A stretch of DNA of 64,000 bases from Pseudomonadota bacterium (GTDB lineage: Bacteria > Pseudomonadota > Gammaproteobacteria > Burkholderiales > Burkholderiaceae_B). Below, piece after piece: positions 9,112 to 18,492 of this stretch. The notes beneath the pieces were generated by a model. It did no database searches. It had not been told where the DNA came from and was given only the letters and a program-made list of their open reading frames with translations. The stretch covers positions 62,001 to 126,000 of the forward strand of contig JAFAEO010000063.1 in NCBI GenBank assembly GCA_023423975.1, given 5' to 3'. The position numbers and the translations under genes are program-made. Position 1 is the first letter of the stretch; every line of letters starts with the position of its first letter.

Positions 9112-9142
9112 AAGCGCCGCCATCTGTCTGGGCCTAAAAAAG

Positions 9143-9178
9143 GACCGCCCCTGTTTTATCGGAGGCGGTCTTTTTTTT
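9143..9178. terminator. Terminator after yeiH, probably bidirectional
   Basis: GACCGCC at 9143-9149 pairs with GGCGGTC at 9164-9170, followed by eight T on the plus strand. An A-rich run on the other side could serve the convergent aminopeptidase gene. Confidence 0.85.
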
Positions 9179-9334
9179 CGACACCTAGTTGCTAACGGGT
9201 AAACAGAAGGGATAAACATACACTGTATTGGCATCCCACTTACCCGTTCTTGGTAGTATTTTAGCTGCCAAAATTATCCTCGTTGATAATGACGACTGTC
9301 ATTCTGGCCAATGGTTTGCCGCTGACCGCCACGA

Positions 9335-11122
9335 TCAGATCGCTGCGGTTCTGGCCTGCAGCCACGCCAATGCGGGGCCTGATACCCGAGGCGCCAACCG
9401 GCGATAGACCTCTTCATGATAGGCGTTCAGCCAGGACAATTCCTGCTCGCTCAGCATTTGCCGTTCAATACAGCGCGTATCTATGGGGCATAGCGTCAGC
9501 GTTTCAAATTTAAGGTAATTACCAAATTCAGACTGCCCAGCCGGCACAGCGCAGACCAGGTTTTCAATACGGATGCCCCACTGACCAGGACGATACAGGC
9601 CGGGCTCGTCCGAGGTAATCATGCCGGCTTTCATCTCGGTGTCGGGAAAACGATAGGCACGATGCGAGATCATTTGCGGGCCTTCGTGCACATTCAGAAA
9701 ATACCCAACGCCATGGCCGGTCCCATGCCCGAAATCCAGCAATTGGGCCCACAACGGCGCACGCGCCAGCGTATCCAACAAAGGCGCCGGATAATCCTCT
9801 GGAAAGACCGCTGCAGCTAGGCCAATCATGCCCTTGAGCACCAGCGTAAAATCGCGGCGATGCAGGTCATCAATATTACCAACGGGAACCACTCGCGTAA
9901 TATCGGTCGTGCCGTTCAGATACTGTCCACCTGAATCGATCAGCAACAAGCCATCGCCTTCAATAACGGAAAATGACTCGGGCGTTGCCATGTAATGCGG
10001 CATGGCGCCATTGGCATTGAAACCGGCGATGGTAGAAAAACTGGGCGAGACAAAATGAGGTTGGCGAGCACGAGCTGCGGTGATCTGCTCATCAATCGTC
10101 AACTCGGTTACCGGCTCGCCTTTTTCCATGGCCGCCTCGAACCAGGCAAAAAATTCACACAGTGCTGCGCCGTCCTGTTCCATGGCCTGCCGGACATTTG
10201 CAATCTCGGCCTGATTTTTTACGGATTTGAAGCGTTGTGATGGATTGAGCTTTTCGACCAATGACACCGAACGGGCATGAGCAAGCAGCCCTACCGTTGT
10301 CCGGGCAGGGTCAACCAATAGTGCCTCGTGAGGCAATGCCGTTAATGCACCTTGAATATCATCGTATCCCTCTACAGTGACACCATCGGCTGCCAGTCGG
10401 GCGATCAATTCGGGAACCAATTTTGTCTTATCGACGAAAAGAACAGCGCTGTCTGCTCCGATCAACAAATGCGACAGAAAGACCGGATTGTAGGAAACAT
10501 CGGAACCACGCAGATTCAATAGCCAGGCAATATCGTCCAGCGCGCTGATCAAATGCCATTGTGCGCCAGCCTGGGTCATGGCCTGGCGCACCGCCTGCAA
10601 ATTCTGCTGGCGGCTGCGTGTGGCAAAGGGTGCACTATGTTCAACAACGGGCGCTGCCGGTAAACCCGGCCTGTCTGGCCAGATTGCCGCCAGCAGGTCG
10701 CTGTCGGTTTTCAATATGCTGTCGCTGCGTGTCAGGGCATGGCGCAATTCCTGCGCCGCTTTCAGACTGAGCACATGGCCATCCACCCCAACGACCTGCC
10801 GGTTTGCAAGGTGCGTTTCAAGCCATGCATTGACACTGGGCACATCGGCCTGGCCCTGTTTCATCAACGTCATGCCACTATTGCCTAATTGTTTTTCTGC
10901 CTGCTCCCAATAGCGCGAATCGACCCAGAGCCCGGCAAAATCGCTGGTAACGACGATGGTTCCGACAGAGCCAGTGAAGCCGCTGAGCCAGCGTCGTCCC
11001 TGCCAGTATCCTGGAAGATATTCTGACTGGTGGGGATCTGCAGACAGAATAAGGTAGGCATCAATATGCTGGGCGGCCATTGCGATACGCAATTGCTGCA
11101 GGCGGTCAGAAGCGGTTGACAT
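9335..11122 (-). CDS. Xaa-Pro aminopeptidase (aminopeptidase P, M24B)
   Basis: The 595-residue protein is a three-domain aminopeptidase P of the large form also found in eukaryotes (XPNPEP1-like). It removes N-terminal residues preceding proline. Two creatinase-type N-terminal domains are followed by the pita-bread M24 catalytic domain. The dimetal ligands are visible: Asp in GGQYLNGTTDITR, His in GHGTGHGVGYFLNVHEGP, and Glu in ITSDEPGLY and in GIRIENLV. No signal peptide is present, so it is cytoplasmic. It stands alone as a monocistronic minus-strand gene. Confidence 0.92.
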   Translation of the reverse strand: MSTASDRLQQLRIAMAAQHIDAYLILSADPHQSEYLPGYWQGRRWLSGFTGSVGTIVVTSDFAGLWVDSRYWEQAEKQLGNSGMTLMKQGQADVPSVNAWLETHLANRQVVGVDGHVLSLKAAQELRHALTRSDSILKTDSDLLAAIWPDRPGLPAAPVVEHSAPFATRSRQQNLQAVRQAMTQAGAQWHLISALDDIAWLLNLRGSDVSYNPVFLSHLLIGADSAVLFVDKTKLVPELIARLAADGVTVEGYDDIQGALTALPHEALLVDPARTTVGLLAHARSVSLVEKLNPSQRFKSVKNQAEIANVRQAMEQDGAALCEFFAWFEAAMEKGEPVTELTIDEQITAARARQPHFVSPSFSTIAGFNANGAMPHYMATPESFSVIEGDGLLLIDSGGQYLNGTTDITRVVPVGNIDDLHRRDFTLVLKGMIGLAAAVFPEDYPAPLLDTLARAPLWAQLLDFGHGTGHGVGYFLNVHEGPQMISHRAYRFPDTEMKAGMITSDEPGLYRPGQWGIRIENLVCAVPAGQSEFGNYLKFETLTLCPIDTRCIERQMLSEQELSWLNAYHEEVYRRLAPRVSGPALAWLQARTAAI

Positions 11123-11259
11123 AGTAAACTGGAACTCCGGGAATCAATCATATATGCATCACTGCAACAGGCATCACAGTGGTGCGCAAACATTTACAAT
11201 ACACCATCACCGCAAAAAAAACATGCGGTCTGCCCAGATACATTCCAACACGTTGCCCT

Positions 11260-11643
11260 ATGACTACCTTCTCTGCTTTAATTCGCGGCGCCGCCATCAG
11301 CGGTTTTATCGGCGTGGCTGCCGGTGCATTCGGTGCTCATGGTCTGAAAAACCATGTGGACCCGGGGTTGCTGCCTATCTGGCATACTGCCGTACTCTAT
11401 CAGCTTATCCATACGCTGGCGATGTTGATGCTGGTGGGCCTGGCTGCCCATATCAACAAAAGCGCACTGCGCTGGACCGGTCGACTTTTTGCTGCGGGTA
11501 TTGTTATTTTCAGCGGCAGCCTGTACGTGCTGGTACTGACCAACATAAAATGGTTGGGGGCCGTTACACCTATCGGCGGCGTATGTTTTCTGGCAGGCTG
11601 GCTATGCCTGGCGTTATCGGCCGGCAAAACAAACAGCAAATAA
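11260..11643 (+). CDS. DUF423 family membrane protein (YgdD-like)
   Basis: The 127-residue protein has four hydrophobic segments and the DUF423 signature GAFGAHGL followed by WHTAVLYQLIHTLAM. The E. coli member is YgdD, an inner-membrane protein of unknown function. The ATG at 11260 places MTTFSALIRGAAISGFIG at the N-terminus, directly at the first helix. It lies between two minus-strand genes and appears monocistronic. Confidence 0.88.
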   Translation: MTTFSALIRGAAISGFIGVAAGAFGAHGLKNHVDPGLLPIWHTAVLYQLIHTLAMLMLVGLAAHINKSALRWTGRLFAAGIVIFSGSLYVLVLTNIKWLGAVTPIGGVCFLAGWLCLALSAGKTNSK

Positions 11644-11815
11644 CGGTCCTCGCTTATATCCAGGACCAAGCGCCTCATTGGGTCACCGCCATGGATCCCA
11701 ATAGAATCATGTCCGGAGCGCATCAGGACAGGCCCGTCACCGGCCAGCACGGCCGCGACCAACGGTCCTGGTCGCCAGGCCCAGCCGTTGACATATGCAG
11801 CGCGTTCTGTGCTGA

Positions 11816-13057
11816 TTAACCATGCGCGACCCTTTGCGTTGGGTTTCTTAAAGCCAGTGCCGCAATGGCGGTTGCGACAAGATTGGCAATGGTGCTGATC
11901 AAAATAGATACGGTATAGCTGTTGCTTGCATCGAAGATGAAGCCGGCCGCAGCAGGACCAATGAGCGTGCCAATCGCAACGCTGGTATAAAGAATGCCGA
12001 TAATGCTGCCCACATAACGTCCGCCAAAGTGGTCCATGACAACCGCAGGCAATATTGCCACCCATCCCCCATAAAAGACACCGAATATCAATGCGAAAGC
12101 GGCAAGCGACCAAAAGTCTGTCGCTATTGCCCAGATCGCAAGCGCCAACGCCATACCCGCAAACATCATCAGAAGAAAAACCTGTCGACCGATCCGATCC
12201 GCAAGATCGGCCAGAAAGAACCTGCCCAGCGTACTACCAACCCCAATAGCGCCAAGCAGCAATACAGCGGCAGAATGATCAATATGATGATCCAGGGCAT
12301 ACGGGACCAGATGAACAAACGGGATGAACACACCGAATGAACAAATCAGGCATGCGGCATACAGCCCAATGAATTGCCGCGATCGTATCGCCTGCCCCGC
12401 GGAAACGCCAACGGCAATAGGCACCGGGTCACCGATTCCGGGCGCCGCCCCATCCGGCCCGGTTCCCTTGCTGCGGGGATCGTTGACAATGAAGCATGCC
12501 ATCCCAATGCCTATCGAAGTGACGATAGCAGCAAGCATCAAATAAGCGCCGCGCCATCCCAGAATATCGATCAGCCAGGACGCGAGCGGCGGCATCACCA
12601 GTGTCCCCACGCCAATACCACTGACTGCGATGCCTGAAGCGAAACCGCGGCGCTTCAGAAACCAACGCTGCACGGCGCCGATGGCCGGCACATAAGCGCA
12701 TCCGACACCCAATCCGATACCCAGCCCATAAGCCAGATAAACCTCGACAATGGTGCGCGCAACGCTGGCCAATGCAAGCCCTGCACCCACGAGCACCATG
12801 CCAAGTATGGCCAGGCTGCGTGCGCCCCAGCGGTCTGCAAGCGGCCCACTGACAACACCCAGGGCAAAGTAGAGAAACCCGGCCAGCGAAAAGACAAGCG
12901 AGACAGCCCCACGTGTCGCACCAAAATCATGCTGCAAGGACGGTACAAATGCACTGAACGTATAGGCGCTGCCAAAACCCACAAAGGTGACTGCAAAAGC
13001 CGCAGCGACAACCACCCAGCCGTAAAACCACTGACATCTCATCGTTTTCTGAATCAT
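11816..13057 (-). CDS. MFS transporter, oxalate/formate or monocarboxylate-like
   Basis: The 413-residue, twelve-helix MFS protein opens QWFYGWVVVAAAFAVTFVGFG, typical of the branch that includes OxlT and monocarboxylate transporters. The loop motif GPLADRWGARSLAI follows helix 2. It starts one base after the upstream amidase ends, so the two are one operon. The likely job is uptake of the amidase substrate, or export of its product. The substrate is unknown. Confidence 0.82.
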   Translation of the reverse strand: MIQKTMRCQWFYGWVVVAAAFAVTFVGFGSAYTFSAFVPSLQHDFGATRGAVSLVFSLAGFLYFALGVVSGPLADRWGARSLAILGMVLVGAGLALASVARTIVEVYLAYGLGIGLGVGCAYVPAIGAVQRWFLKRRGFASGIAVSGIGVGTLVMPPLASWLIDILGWRGAYLMLAAIVTSIGIGMACFIVNDPRSKGTGPDGAAPGIGDPVPIAVGVSAGQAIRSRQFIGLYAACLICSFGVFIPFVHLVPYALDHHIDHSAAVLLLGAIGVGSTLGRFFLADLADRIGRQVFLLMMFAGMALALAIWAIATDFWSLAAFALIFGVFYGGWVAILPAVVMDHFGGRYVGSIIGILYTSVAIGTLIGPAAAGFIFDASNSYTVSILISTIANLVATAIAALALRNPTQRVAHG

Positions 13058-13058
13058 C

Positions 13059-14465
13059 TTATGTCACCGGATGTCGATGATGCCAGTCTGTGATGCTTTG
13101 AAACGCCGCAGCCGCACGAACCAGAATGGGCTCCTCCAGATGTCCGGCAACTAACTGAATGCCCATCGGCACGCCCGCCTGCGTAAAACCCGCAGGCATG
13201 GCTAGCGCTGGGTGGCCGGACATATCGAACGGACAAGTGTAGCGCTGTAGCATCGCGACCAGGCCGGGTTGTTCGCCCAGGGTGTTGATCTGAGCGAGCG
13301 TCAAGGGTGCGAACGGCTGGACTGGCGTCAGAAGGACATCGATCGCGTAAAACAGATGCGCGACACGGCCACGAAATGCCATCCGCCTGAGCAGGATTTG
13401 CTGATAGTCTGATGCCGACAGAGCAAGCCCGGTTTCAATAACCGAGGCCAGGATACTACCGTATGCTTGCTTGCGCGCCAAGTACATTGTTTTGTGCGCA
13501 ACAGCGGCTTCGATCGCACAATTGGGCACCCAGTCAGCAACAATCTGAGCGACATCAGGAAAGTGGACCGGGATGATTTGCGCGCCCAGTCCTGCAAATG
13601 TCCGGGTTGCCTCGGCAAGCACAGCCTGGGTAATGCTGTCCACGCCTTCACGGTTCCAGGCATGGTCAACGCCAAGGCGCAGGCCACGTAGATTACCTCC
13701 GATAGTCGCAAGATAATCCGGCACCGGTGCCAGCAGTGTCGTTGGATCCTTCGTATCGCTACCGGCAATCACGCCAAGTAATAAGCCAGCATCCACCGCG
13801 CTGCGCGCCATCGTCCCTACATGGTCCAGCGAAGCTGCCAGTTCACACACGCCGTGGCGACTGACCCGGCCCCAGGTCGGTTTCAGGCCGGTCACGCCAT
13901 TAGCCGCAGCGGGCCAGCGAATAGAGCCACCGGTGTCCGATGCGACTGATCCGTACCCCAGGCCAGCCGCTAATGCCACGCCGGAGCCACTGGAGGAAAT
14001 GCCAGGCCAATAACTGGCATTCCAGGGATTTCGAGGTGGGGTGATCGATGGATGATGATCCGAATACGCGCCTTCAGTCAGCTGCGATTTGCCCAGCAGA
14101 ACCGCGCCGGCTTCTTTCAATCGATGCACCACCGTCGCGTCTTCGGCAGCCACCGGGTACATGCCTGCCTGCATTCCCGCACCCGTAGGAAAACCCTGAA
14201 TCTGGCACAGGTCTTTAACAAGAATTGGCACGCCGTGCAGCGGCCCGCGTATATATCCTGAGCACATTTCTGCGTCGGCCGCCGCTGCCTGCTCCAGGGC
14301 AGTCTCAGCCATGACCAGCGCATAGCTGCATAACTGGCTGTCGAGCCCGGCAATGCGATCCAAGAGCAATTGCGTAACTTCCCGCGACGAAACCTCCCGG
14401 TTGCGAATAAGCGTTGCGGTTTGCGCAAGCCCTAGATAATGTACAGCGGTCGTTGTGGCGGTCAA
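13059..14465 (-). CDS. Amidase signature family hydrolase
   Basis: The 468-residue enzyme belongs to the amidase signature family, which hydrolyses C-N bonds. The Ser-cisSer-Lys triad can be placed: Lys84 in PILVKD, cis-Ser within GISSSGSG (157-159) and nucleophilic Ser181 in SDTGGSIRWP. GatA-like architecture is present, but no gatB or gatC lies nearby, so a catabolic amidase is more likely than tRNA amidation. It starts with TTG preceded by GGGGA. It heads an operon with an MFS transporter and is divergent from a LysR regulator. The substrate is not identifiable. Confidence 0.87.
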   Translation of the reverse strand: MTATTTAVHYLGLAQTATLIRNREVSSREVTQLLLDRIAGLDSQLCSYALVMAETALEQAAAADAEMCSGYIRGPLHGVPILVKDLCQIQGFPTGAGMQAGMYPVAAEDATVVHRLKEAGAVLLGKSQLTEGAYSDHHPSITPPRNPWNASYWPGISSSGSGVALAAGLGYGSVASDTGGSIRWPAAANGVTGLKPTWGRVSRHGVCELAASLDHVGTMARSAVDAGLLLGVIAGSDTKDPTTLLAPVPDYLATIGGNLRGLRLGVDHAWNREGVDSITQAVLAEATRTFAGLGAQIIPVHFPDVAQIVADWVPNCAIEAAVAHKTMYLARKQAYGSILASVIETGLALSASDYQQILLRRMAFRGRVAHLFYAIDVLLTPVQPFAPLTLAQINTLGEQPGLVAMLQRYTCPFDMSGHPALAMPAGFTQAGVPMGIQLVAGHLEEPILVRAAAAFQSITDWHHRHPVT

Positions 14466-14622
14466 TTGATGTCCCCATGCAGAGCTAAGAAATAGTTTAG
14501 TTTATAGATATTAAAGTTTTGCCTGAATAATCATCTGCTGATGCTATTTATTGCTAATATACTCGTTATCTGACATCACAAACAAACCATATTATTTATC
14601 AATTTACTTTAGAATATCTAAA

Positions 14623-15510
14623 ATGAATTATCGCCGACTGCCACCCTTGAATGCGCTGCGTGCGTTCGAATGTGCGGCACGCCATCTCTCGGTAAAAATT
14701 GCCGCCGAAGAGCTGTGCGTCACTTCAGGCGCGGTCAGTCAAATGATCAAGTTGCTGGAGGAACATTTGGGCGTAAAGCTTTTTAAGCGTGTGAACCGGC
14801 GCATTCTACTGACCCAGGCAGGACAAGACTATCTGCCTGTCATCCGCAATGCTTTTCGTCAGATTGCCGAAGCATCAAGGCACGCCGCCATGTCCGCAAG
14901 CACCGGCATCCTGACGTTGAGCGTTACGCCATTTTTTGCCTCGGCCTGGTTGATTCCACGACTCAATTCATTTGGCCAGGCCCACCCCCATATCGATATT
15001 CAGGTGCTCACCAGCAACGCGCTTGTGGATTTTTCCCATGACAATGTTGATATCTCGGTGCGCCACGGCGTCGGACGATACCCTGGTTTACGAAGCCATC
15101 ATCTCGTCTCGGTCCAAATGGTGCCGGTTGCCGCTCCGTCCCTGGTGGCACGGCTCGGCATGCCGGCCTCAGCCGCCGAACTGCTGGCATGGCCCAAGGT
15201 AAACGACGCCGATCGTCAGGGCTGGTGTCTTTGGTTTCAGGCCCAAGGGGTTGAACATATCGAGCCGGCACGAGGCACCTCGGTTGACAATACAAGCCTA
15301 CTGCTCAACGCAGTTATCGCGGGTCATGGAGCCGGTTTGCTTCCTGCCGCGATGGTAGCGCCTGACGTTGAGCAGGGCCGGCTTGTTCAGTTGGCAAACC
15401 CGACGCATATGGAAACGTTTGCCTATTATCTGGTCTATCCGCAAATGCATGAGGACAATCCCAAAATAGCTGCATTCAGGGACTGGATTCTAGGTCAAGC
15501 GTCGGCTTAA
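14623..15510 (+). CDS. LysR family regulator, GcvA-like
   Basis: The 295-residue protein opens MNYRRLPPLNALRAFECAAR, the signature of the GcvA/AmpR branch of LysR regulators. The helix-turn-helix covers residues 20-45 (IAAEELCVTSGAVSQMI), and a periplasmic-binding-protein-like effector domain covers about 95-290. I took the ATG at 14623 because it gives the canonical family N-terminus. It is divergent from the amidase-MFS operon across a 157-base AT-rich gap, so it probably regulates that operon. Confidence 0.88.
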   Translation: MNYRRLPPLNALRAFECAARHLSVKIAAEELCVTSGAVSQMIKLLEEHLGVKLFKRVNRRILLTQAGQDYLPVIRNAFRQIAEASRHAAMSASTGILTLSVTPFFASAWLIPRLNSFGQAHPHIDIQVLTSNALVDFSHDNVDISVRHGVGRYPGLRSHHLVSVQMVPVAAPSLVARLGMPASAAELLAWPKVNDADRQGWCLWFQAQGVEHIEPARGTSVDNTSLLLNAVIAGHGAGLLPAAMVAPDVEQGRLVQLANPTHMETFAYYLVYPQMHEDNPKIAAFRDWILGQASA

Positions 15511-15565
15511 CATTACGATCAATTATCACGGCACAAGCGTCAGCGAATGCGCGCTCACGATACGG

Positions 15566-16042
15566 TTAACCTGTTGCGCGACAAGCCTGCGCCTGCCGAA
15601 CGCAAGCGGGCGCACTATGCGGCATTCGCAAAGTCAACGCCCAGAATGCCAGCGCCAATCCACTTACGCCCGCCCCCAACAGACAGACGCCCTGCCAGCC
15701 ACAAGCGGCATACACGGCGGTCGAGGCAATGGCGCCCAGGCCGCTGCCGACTGAATAGAAAAGCATGTAACACCCTACCAGGCGACTATGCGCCTGCCCT
15801 TGTGTATTGAAAAGCATGCTTTGGTTTGTCACATGAATGGCCTGACCGCCCAGATCCAACGCAATGATGCCGACTATCAGCCACCAAAGCGAATGAGATA
15901 CCAATGACAGGGGCAACCACGAAACGAGCAGCAGCATGAGCGCCAGCGCACTGGTCTTTTGACCAAAACCCTGGTCTGCCCAGTGCCCGGCGCGGGCTGC
16001 GCCCAAGGCACCAGGCAACAAACAAGGAATCAACATGGCCAT
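15566..16042 (-). pseudogene. C-terminal half of an MFS transporter (truncated)
   Basis: The 158-residue frame matches only the last five or six helices of an MFS exporter: LPGALGAARAGHWADQ resembles the loop after helix 7, and IIALDLGGQAIHVTNQSMLF the helix 9-10 region. About 240 N-terminal residues, the start codon and any promoter are missing. Where they should be, an intact HxlR regulator gene begins on the other strand, and the two frames overlap by eight bases. A deletion between a regulator and its divergent transporter target explains this. The remaining frame has no stop codons, so the event may be recent. Confidence 0.75.
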
Positions 16043-16556
16043 ACAGCAGAAAAAACAGGACGAGACATGTCCCGTGGCGCGTTCAGTAAACCTGCTTCGG
16101 GACCACTGGTCGTTACTGCTGGTGCGGGACGCCTTCGATGGCGCACGCCGATTCAGTGATTTTCAACGTGATCTGGGAATTGCAAGAAGTATTCTGACAG
16201 ATCGCCTACGCAACCTGGTGCAAGCCGGCGTTTTTGAGGTGCGGCCGGCATCTGATGGCAGCGCCTATCAGGAATACGCGCTCAGCTCTAAGGGAGAAAC
16301 GCTTTTTCCGGTCATCGTGGCACTTCGACAGTGGGGAGAGCAGCACTTGTTTGCGCCGCAAGAGGCGCATTCACAGCTTATCGATATCCAATCGGGGAAG
16401 CCATTACGTTTGATGCAGCCGGTTTCTCAGGAGGATCACGTTGTCGCCGCAAGCGCAACGCGGGTCATCAAAGCGGCACCATCAGTTCCACGCCCTGCTT
16501 CTGGAAACAAAAAGCGCCCGACATCAAAGACTCATACACCTGCGAAAAATGGGTAA
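16035..16556 (+). CDS. HxlR family transcriptional regulator
   Basis: The 173-residue protein has the HxlR winged-helix core at residues 12-105: CPVARSVNLLRDHWSLLLVRDAF, then RFSDFQRDLGIARSILTDRL. The conserved N-terminal cysteine used by redox-sensing members is present as Cys12. The protein is longer than the usual 110-150 residues because of a low-complexity Ser/Pro/Lys tail (residues 140-173). Its start sits at the deletion scar of the MFS gene, so its native promoter may be lost. Confidence 0.85.
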   Translation: MAIQQKKQDETCPVARSVNLLRDHWSLLLVRDAFDGARRFSDFQRDLGIARSILTDRLRNLVQAGVFEVRPASDGSAYQEYALSSKGETLFPVIVALRQWGEQHLFAPQEAHSQLIDIQSGKPLRLMQPVSQEDHVVAASATRVIKAAPSVPRPASGNKKRPTSKTHTPAKNG

Positions 16557-16601
16557 ATGAGTCAGACGATGCCTGGCGCATACTCAGCAAACAGATGCCG
16601 A

Positions 16602-17255
16602 TCAGGCGAATGCAGAAAGATCCAGTTTTGCCTTGGTTTTTTCCTGTACTTCTTCAATGGTTACGTCAGGAGCCAGTTCGGTGACTTTCAAACCATTTTC
16701 TGTCACTTCCATGACGCACAGATCGGTAATGATTACATCAACAACACCCACACCAGTCAATGGCAGGTTGCATTCGGGCAACAGTTTGATGTCGGTTGTG
16801 CCGTCTTTTTTGCGTGCGATATGCTCCATCAGCACAATGACACGGCCCACGCCGGCCACAAGATCCATTGCGCCGCCCATGCCCTTGACCATCTTGCCCG
16901 GGATCATCCAATTGGCCAGGTCGCCCTTTTCCGATACCTGCATGGCACCCAGAATAGCCAGATTGATTTTGCCGCCACGAATCATGGCGAACGAATCTGC
17001 AGATGAAAAAATAGACGAACCAGGCAGCGTTGTGACAGTCTGCTTGCCAGCATTGATCATGTCTGGATCAATTTCCTCTTCGGTCGGAAAAGGGCCGATA
17101 CCGAGCAGGCCGTTTTCCGATTGCAGCCACACTTCCACACCCGGCGGTACGTGGTTGGCCACCAGCGTAGGCAGACCAATACCCAGATTCACATAGAATC
17201 CGTCCTGCAGTTCTTTTGCTGCACGCGCAGCCATTTGATCGCGATTCCAAGCCAT
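16602..17255 (-). CDS. scoB: 3-oxoacid CoA-transferase subunit B
   Basis: The 217-residue beta subunit of a class I CoA-transferase moves CoA between succinyl-CoA and a 3-oxoacid such as acetoacetate or 3-oxoadipate. The catalytic Glu is in SENGLLGIGPFP (around residue 51), after the opening DGFYVNLGIGLPTLVAN. It lies two bases downstream of the alpha subunit gene, so the two are co-translated. ScoAB and PcaIJ are hard to separate by sequence; no protocatechuate genes lie nearby and fatty-acid genes do, which favours acetoacetate. Confidence 0.92.
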   Translation of the reverse strand: MAWNRDQMAARAAKELQDGFYVNLGIGLPTLVANHVPPGVEVWLQSENGLLGIGPFPTEEEIDPDMINAGKQTVTTLPGSSIFSSADSFAMIRGGKINLAILGAMQVSEKGDLANWMIPGKMVKGMGGAMDLVAGVGRVIVLMEHIARKKDGTTDIKLLPECNLPLTGVGVVDVIITDLCVMEVTENGLKVTELAPDVTIEEVQEKTKAKLDLSAFA

Positions 17256-17257
17256 GT

Positions 17258-17965
17258 TTACTCTCCTTTGGACGGACGTGTGGTGCGTTGTTCAATCCGT
17301 TTCTCAGGATTCTCGTTCAGTACGATGCGCTGCACGTAAATGCCGGGAAGATGAATCTGATCGGGATCCAGGTCGCCTATTTCAACGATTTTTTCCACTT
17401 CGGCCACGGTGATTTTGCCGGCCATCGCAACGTTGGGGTTGAAGTTACGCGCTGTCTTGCGGAAAATCAGATTGCCACTGCGATCGGCAATATAGGCCTT
17501 GACCAGTGATACATCGGGTGCCAGCGAACGCTCCATCACATACTCGTGGCCGTCGAACTCGCGAATTTCCTTGCCATCGGCAACAATGGTGCCCACGCCG
17601 GTGCGCGTAAAGAAAGCGGGTATGCCCGCGCCCCCGGCGCGCAATTTTTCCGCCAGGGTTCCCTGAGGCGTAAATTCCAGTTCCAGCTCTCCATTCAGAT
17701 ACTGTCGCTCAAACTCCTTGTTCTCACCCACATAGGAGGCGATCATTTTTTTGACCTGTCGCGTATTGAGCAACTGACCAAGCCCGAAACCGTCAACGCC
17801 CGCATTATTACTCACGCACGTCAGGTCTTTGACGCCTGAATCGCGCAGCGCAGCAATTAAGGCCTCGGGAATGCCACAAAGACCGAACCCCCCAACGCCG
17901 ATCATCTGCCCGTCGGCTACGATGCCTTCGAGCGCCAGATTGGCATTTGCAAATACCTTATCCAT
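17258..17965 (-). CDS. scoA: 3-oxoacid CoA-transferase subunit A
   Basis: The 235-residue alpha subunit carries the family signature GGFGLCGIPEALIAAL near residues 26-41, and KFLxxNAGV-like sequence TCVSNNAGVDGFGLG. With ScoB it forms the CoA-transferase that activates acetoacetate for thiolysis to acetyl-CoA. An AGGAAGAG ribosome-binding site precedes the ATG. The upstream gap contains CAAACTGGTTCG, which resembles a PsrA site. A thioesterase gene in the same direction lies 56 bases upstream. Confidence 0.92.
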   Translation of the reverse strand: MDKVFANANLALEGIVADGQMIGVGGFGLCGIPEALIAALRDSGVKDLTCVSNNAGVDGFGLGQLLNTRQVKKMIASYVGENKEFERQYLNGELELEFTPQGTLAEKLRAGGAGIPAFFTRTGVGTIVADGKEIREFDGHEYVMERSLAPDVSLVKAYIADRSGNLIFRKTARNFNPNVAMAGKITVAEVEKIVEIGDLDPDQIHLPGIYVQRIVLNENPEKRIEQRTTRPSKGE

Positions 17966-18021
17966 TTACTCTTCCTTTACTGATAATGAAACATGAACGA
18001 CAAACTGGTTCGCCTTTCGGC

Positions 18022-18492
18022 TTATACACCAGCGTGTGATGGGGCTGCCGCAAACTGCCTTTGCAACTGCTCGAGCAGTGCTGCCGACCATGGGCTTGAC
18101 TTTCCCGATGCCAGATCACTGAGGACCACAACGGCGCGGGAACGCGCATAGAGGGTTTCGGGCTCGCCTTCCTTGCGTATAAGAATATTGCATTCCAGGC
18201 TGGAGCGGCCAATTCTTACAAGGTGGTGCACAACTTCGATATTGCCCGGCCAGCTCATGGGTTTGAGAAAGTCACACTCCGCACGCGCCAGTACGACACC
18301 GATGCCCGGTCCAAACAGATGCCGCAACGGCCCGAAAATCTGCATACGGGCCTCTTCAATGGCGCGAAAGTACACGGTATTGTTTACGTGTTGCAACGCA
18401 TCCATGTCGGCCCAGCGCAAGGCAAATACATGGCGGTGTTCGCCTTGCATGGAGCCGTCCTGCGCGCACGCCGGCAATACACTATCGGGCAT
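18022..18492 (-). CDS. Hotdog-fold acyl-CoA thioesterase
   Basis: The 156-residue protein is a 4-hydroxybenzoyl-CoA thioesterase-type hotdog protein (YbgC/FadM-like). The active-site segment RWADMDALQHVNNTVYFRAIEEARM contains the catalytic Asp of the family. Such enzymes release CoA from acyl-CoAs in the cytoplasm. It is transcribed toward scoAB and may share a transcript with it. Chain-length preference cannot be told. Confidence 0.85.
   Translation of the reverse strand: MPDSVLPACAQDGSMQGEHRHVFALRWADMDALQHVNNTVYFRAIEEARMQIFGPLRHLFGPGIGVVLARAECDFLKPMSWPGNIEVVHHLVRIGRSSLECNILIRKEGEPETLYARSRAVVVLSDLASGKSSPWSAALLEQLQRQFAAAPSHAGV

Noticed and set aside
13059..14465. Amidase as GatA of the tRNA amidotransferase
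   Set aside because: No gatB or gatC nearby and operon partner is a transporter, so a catabolic amidase fits better.
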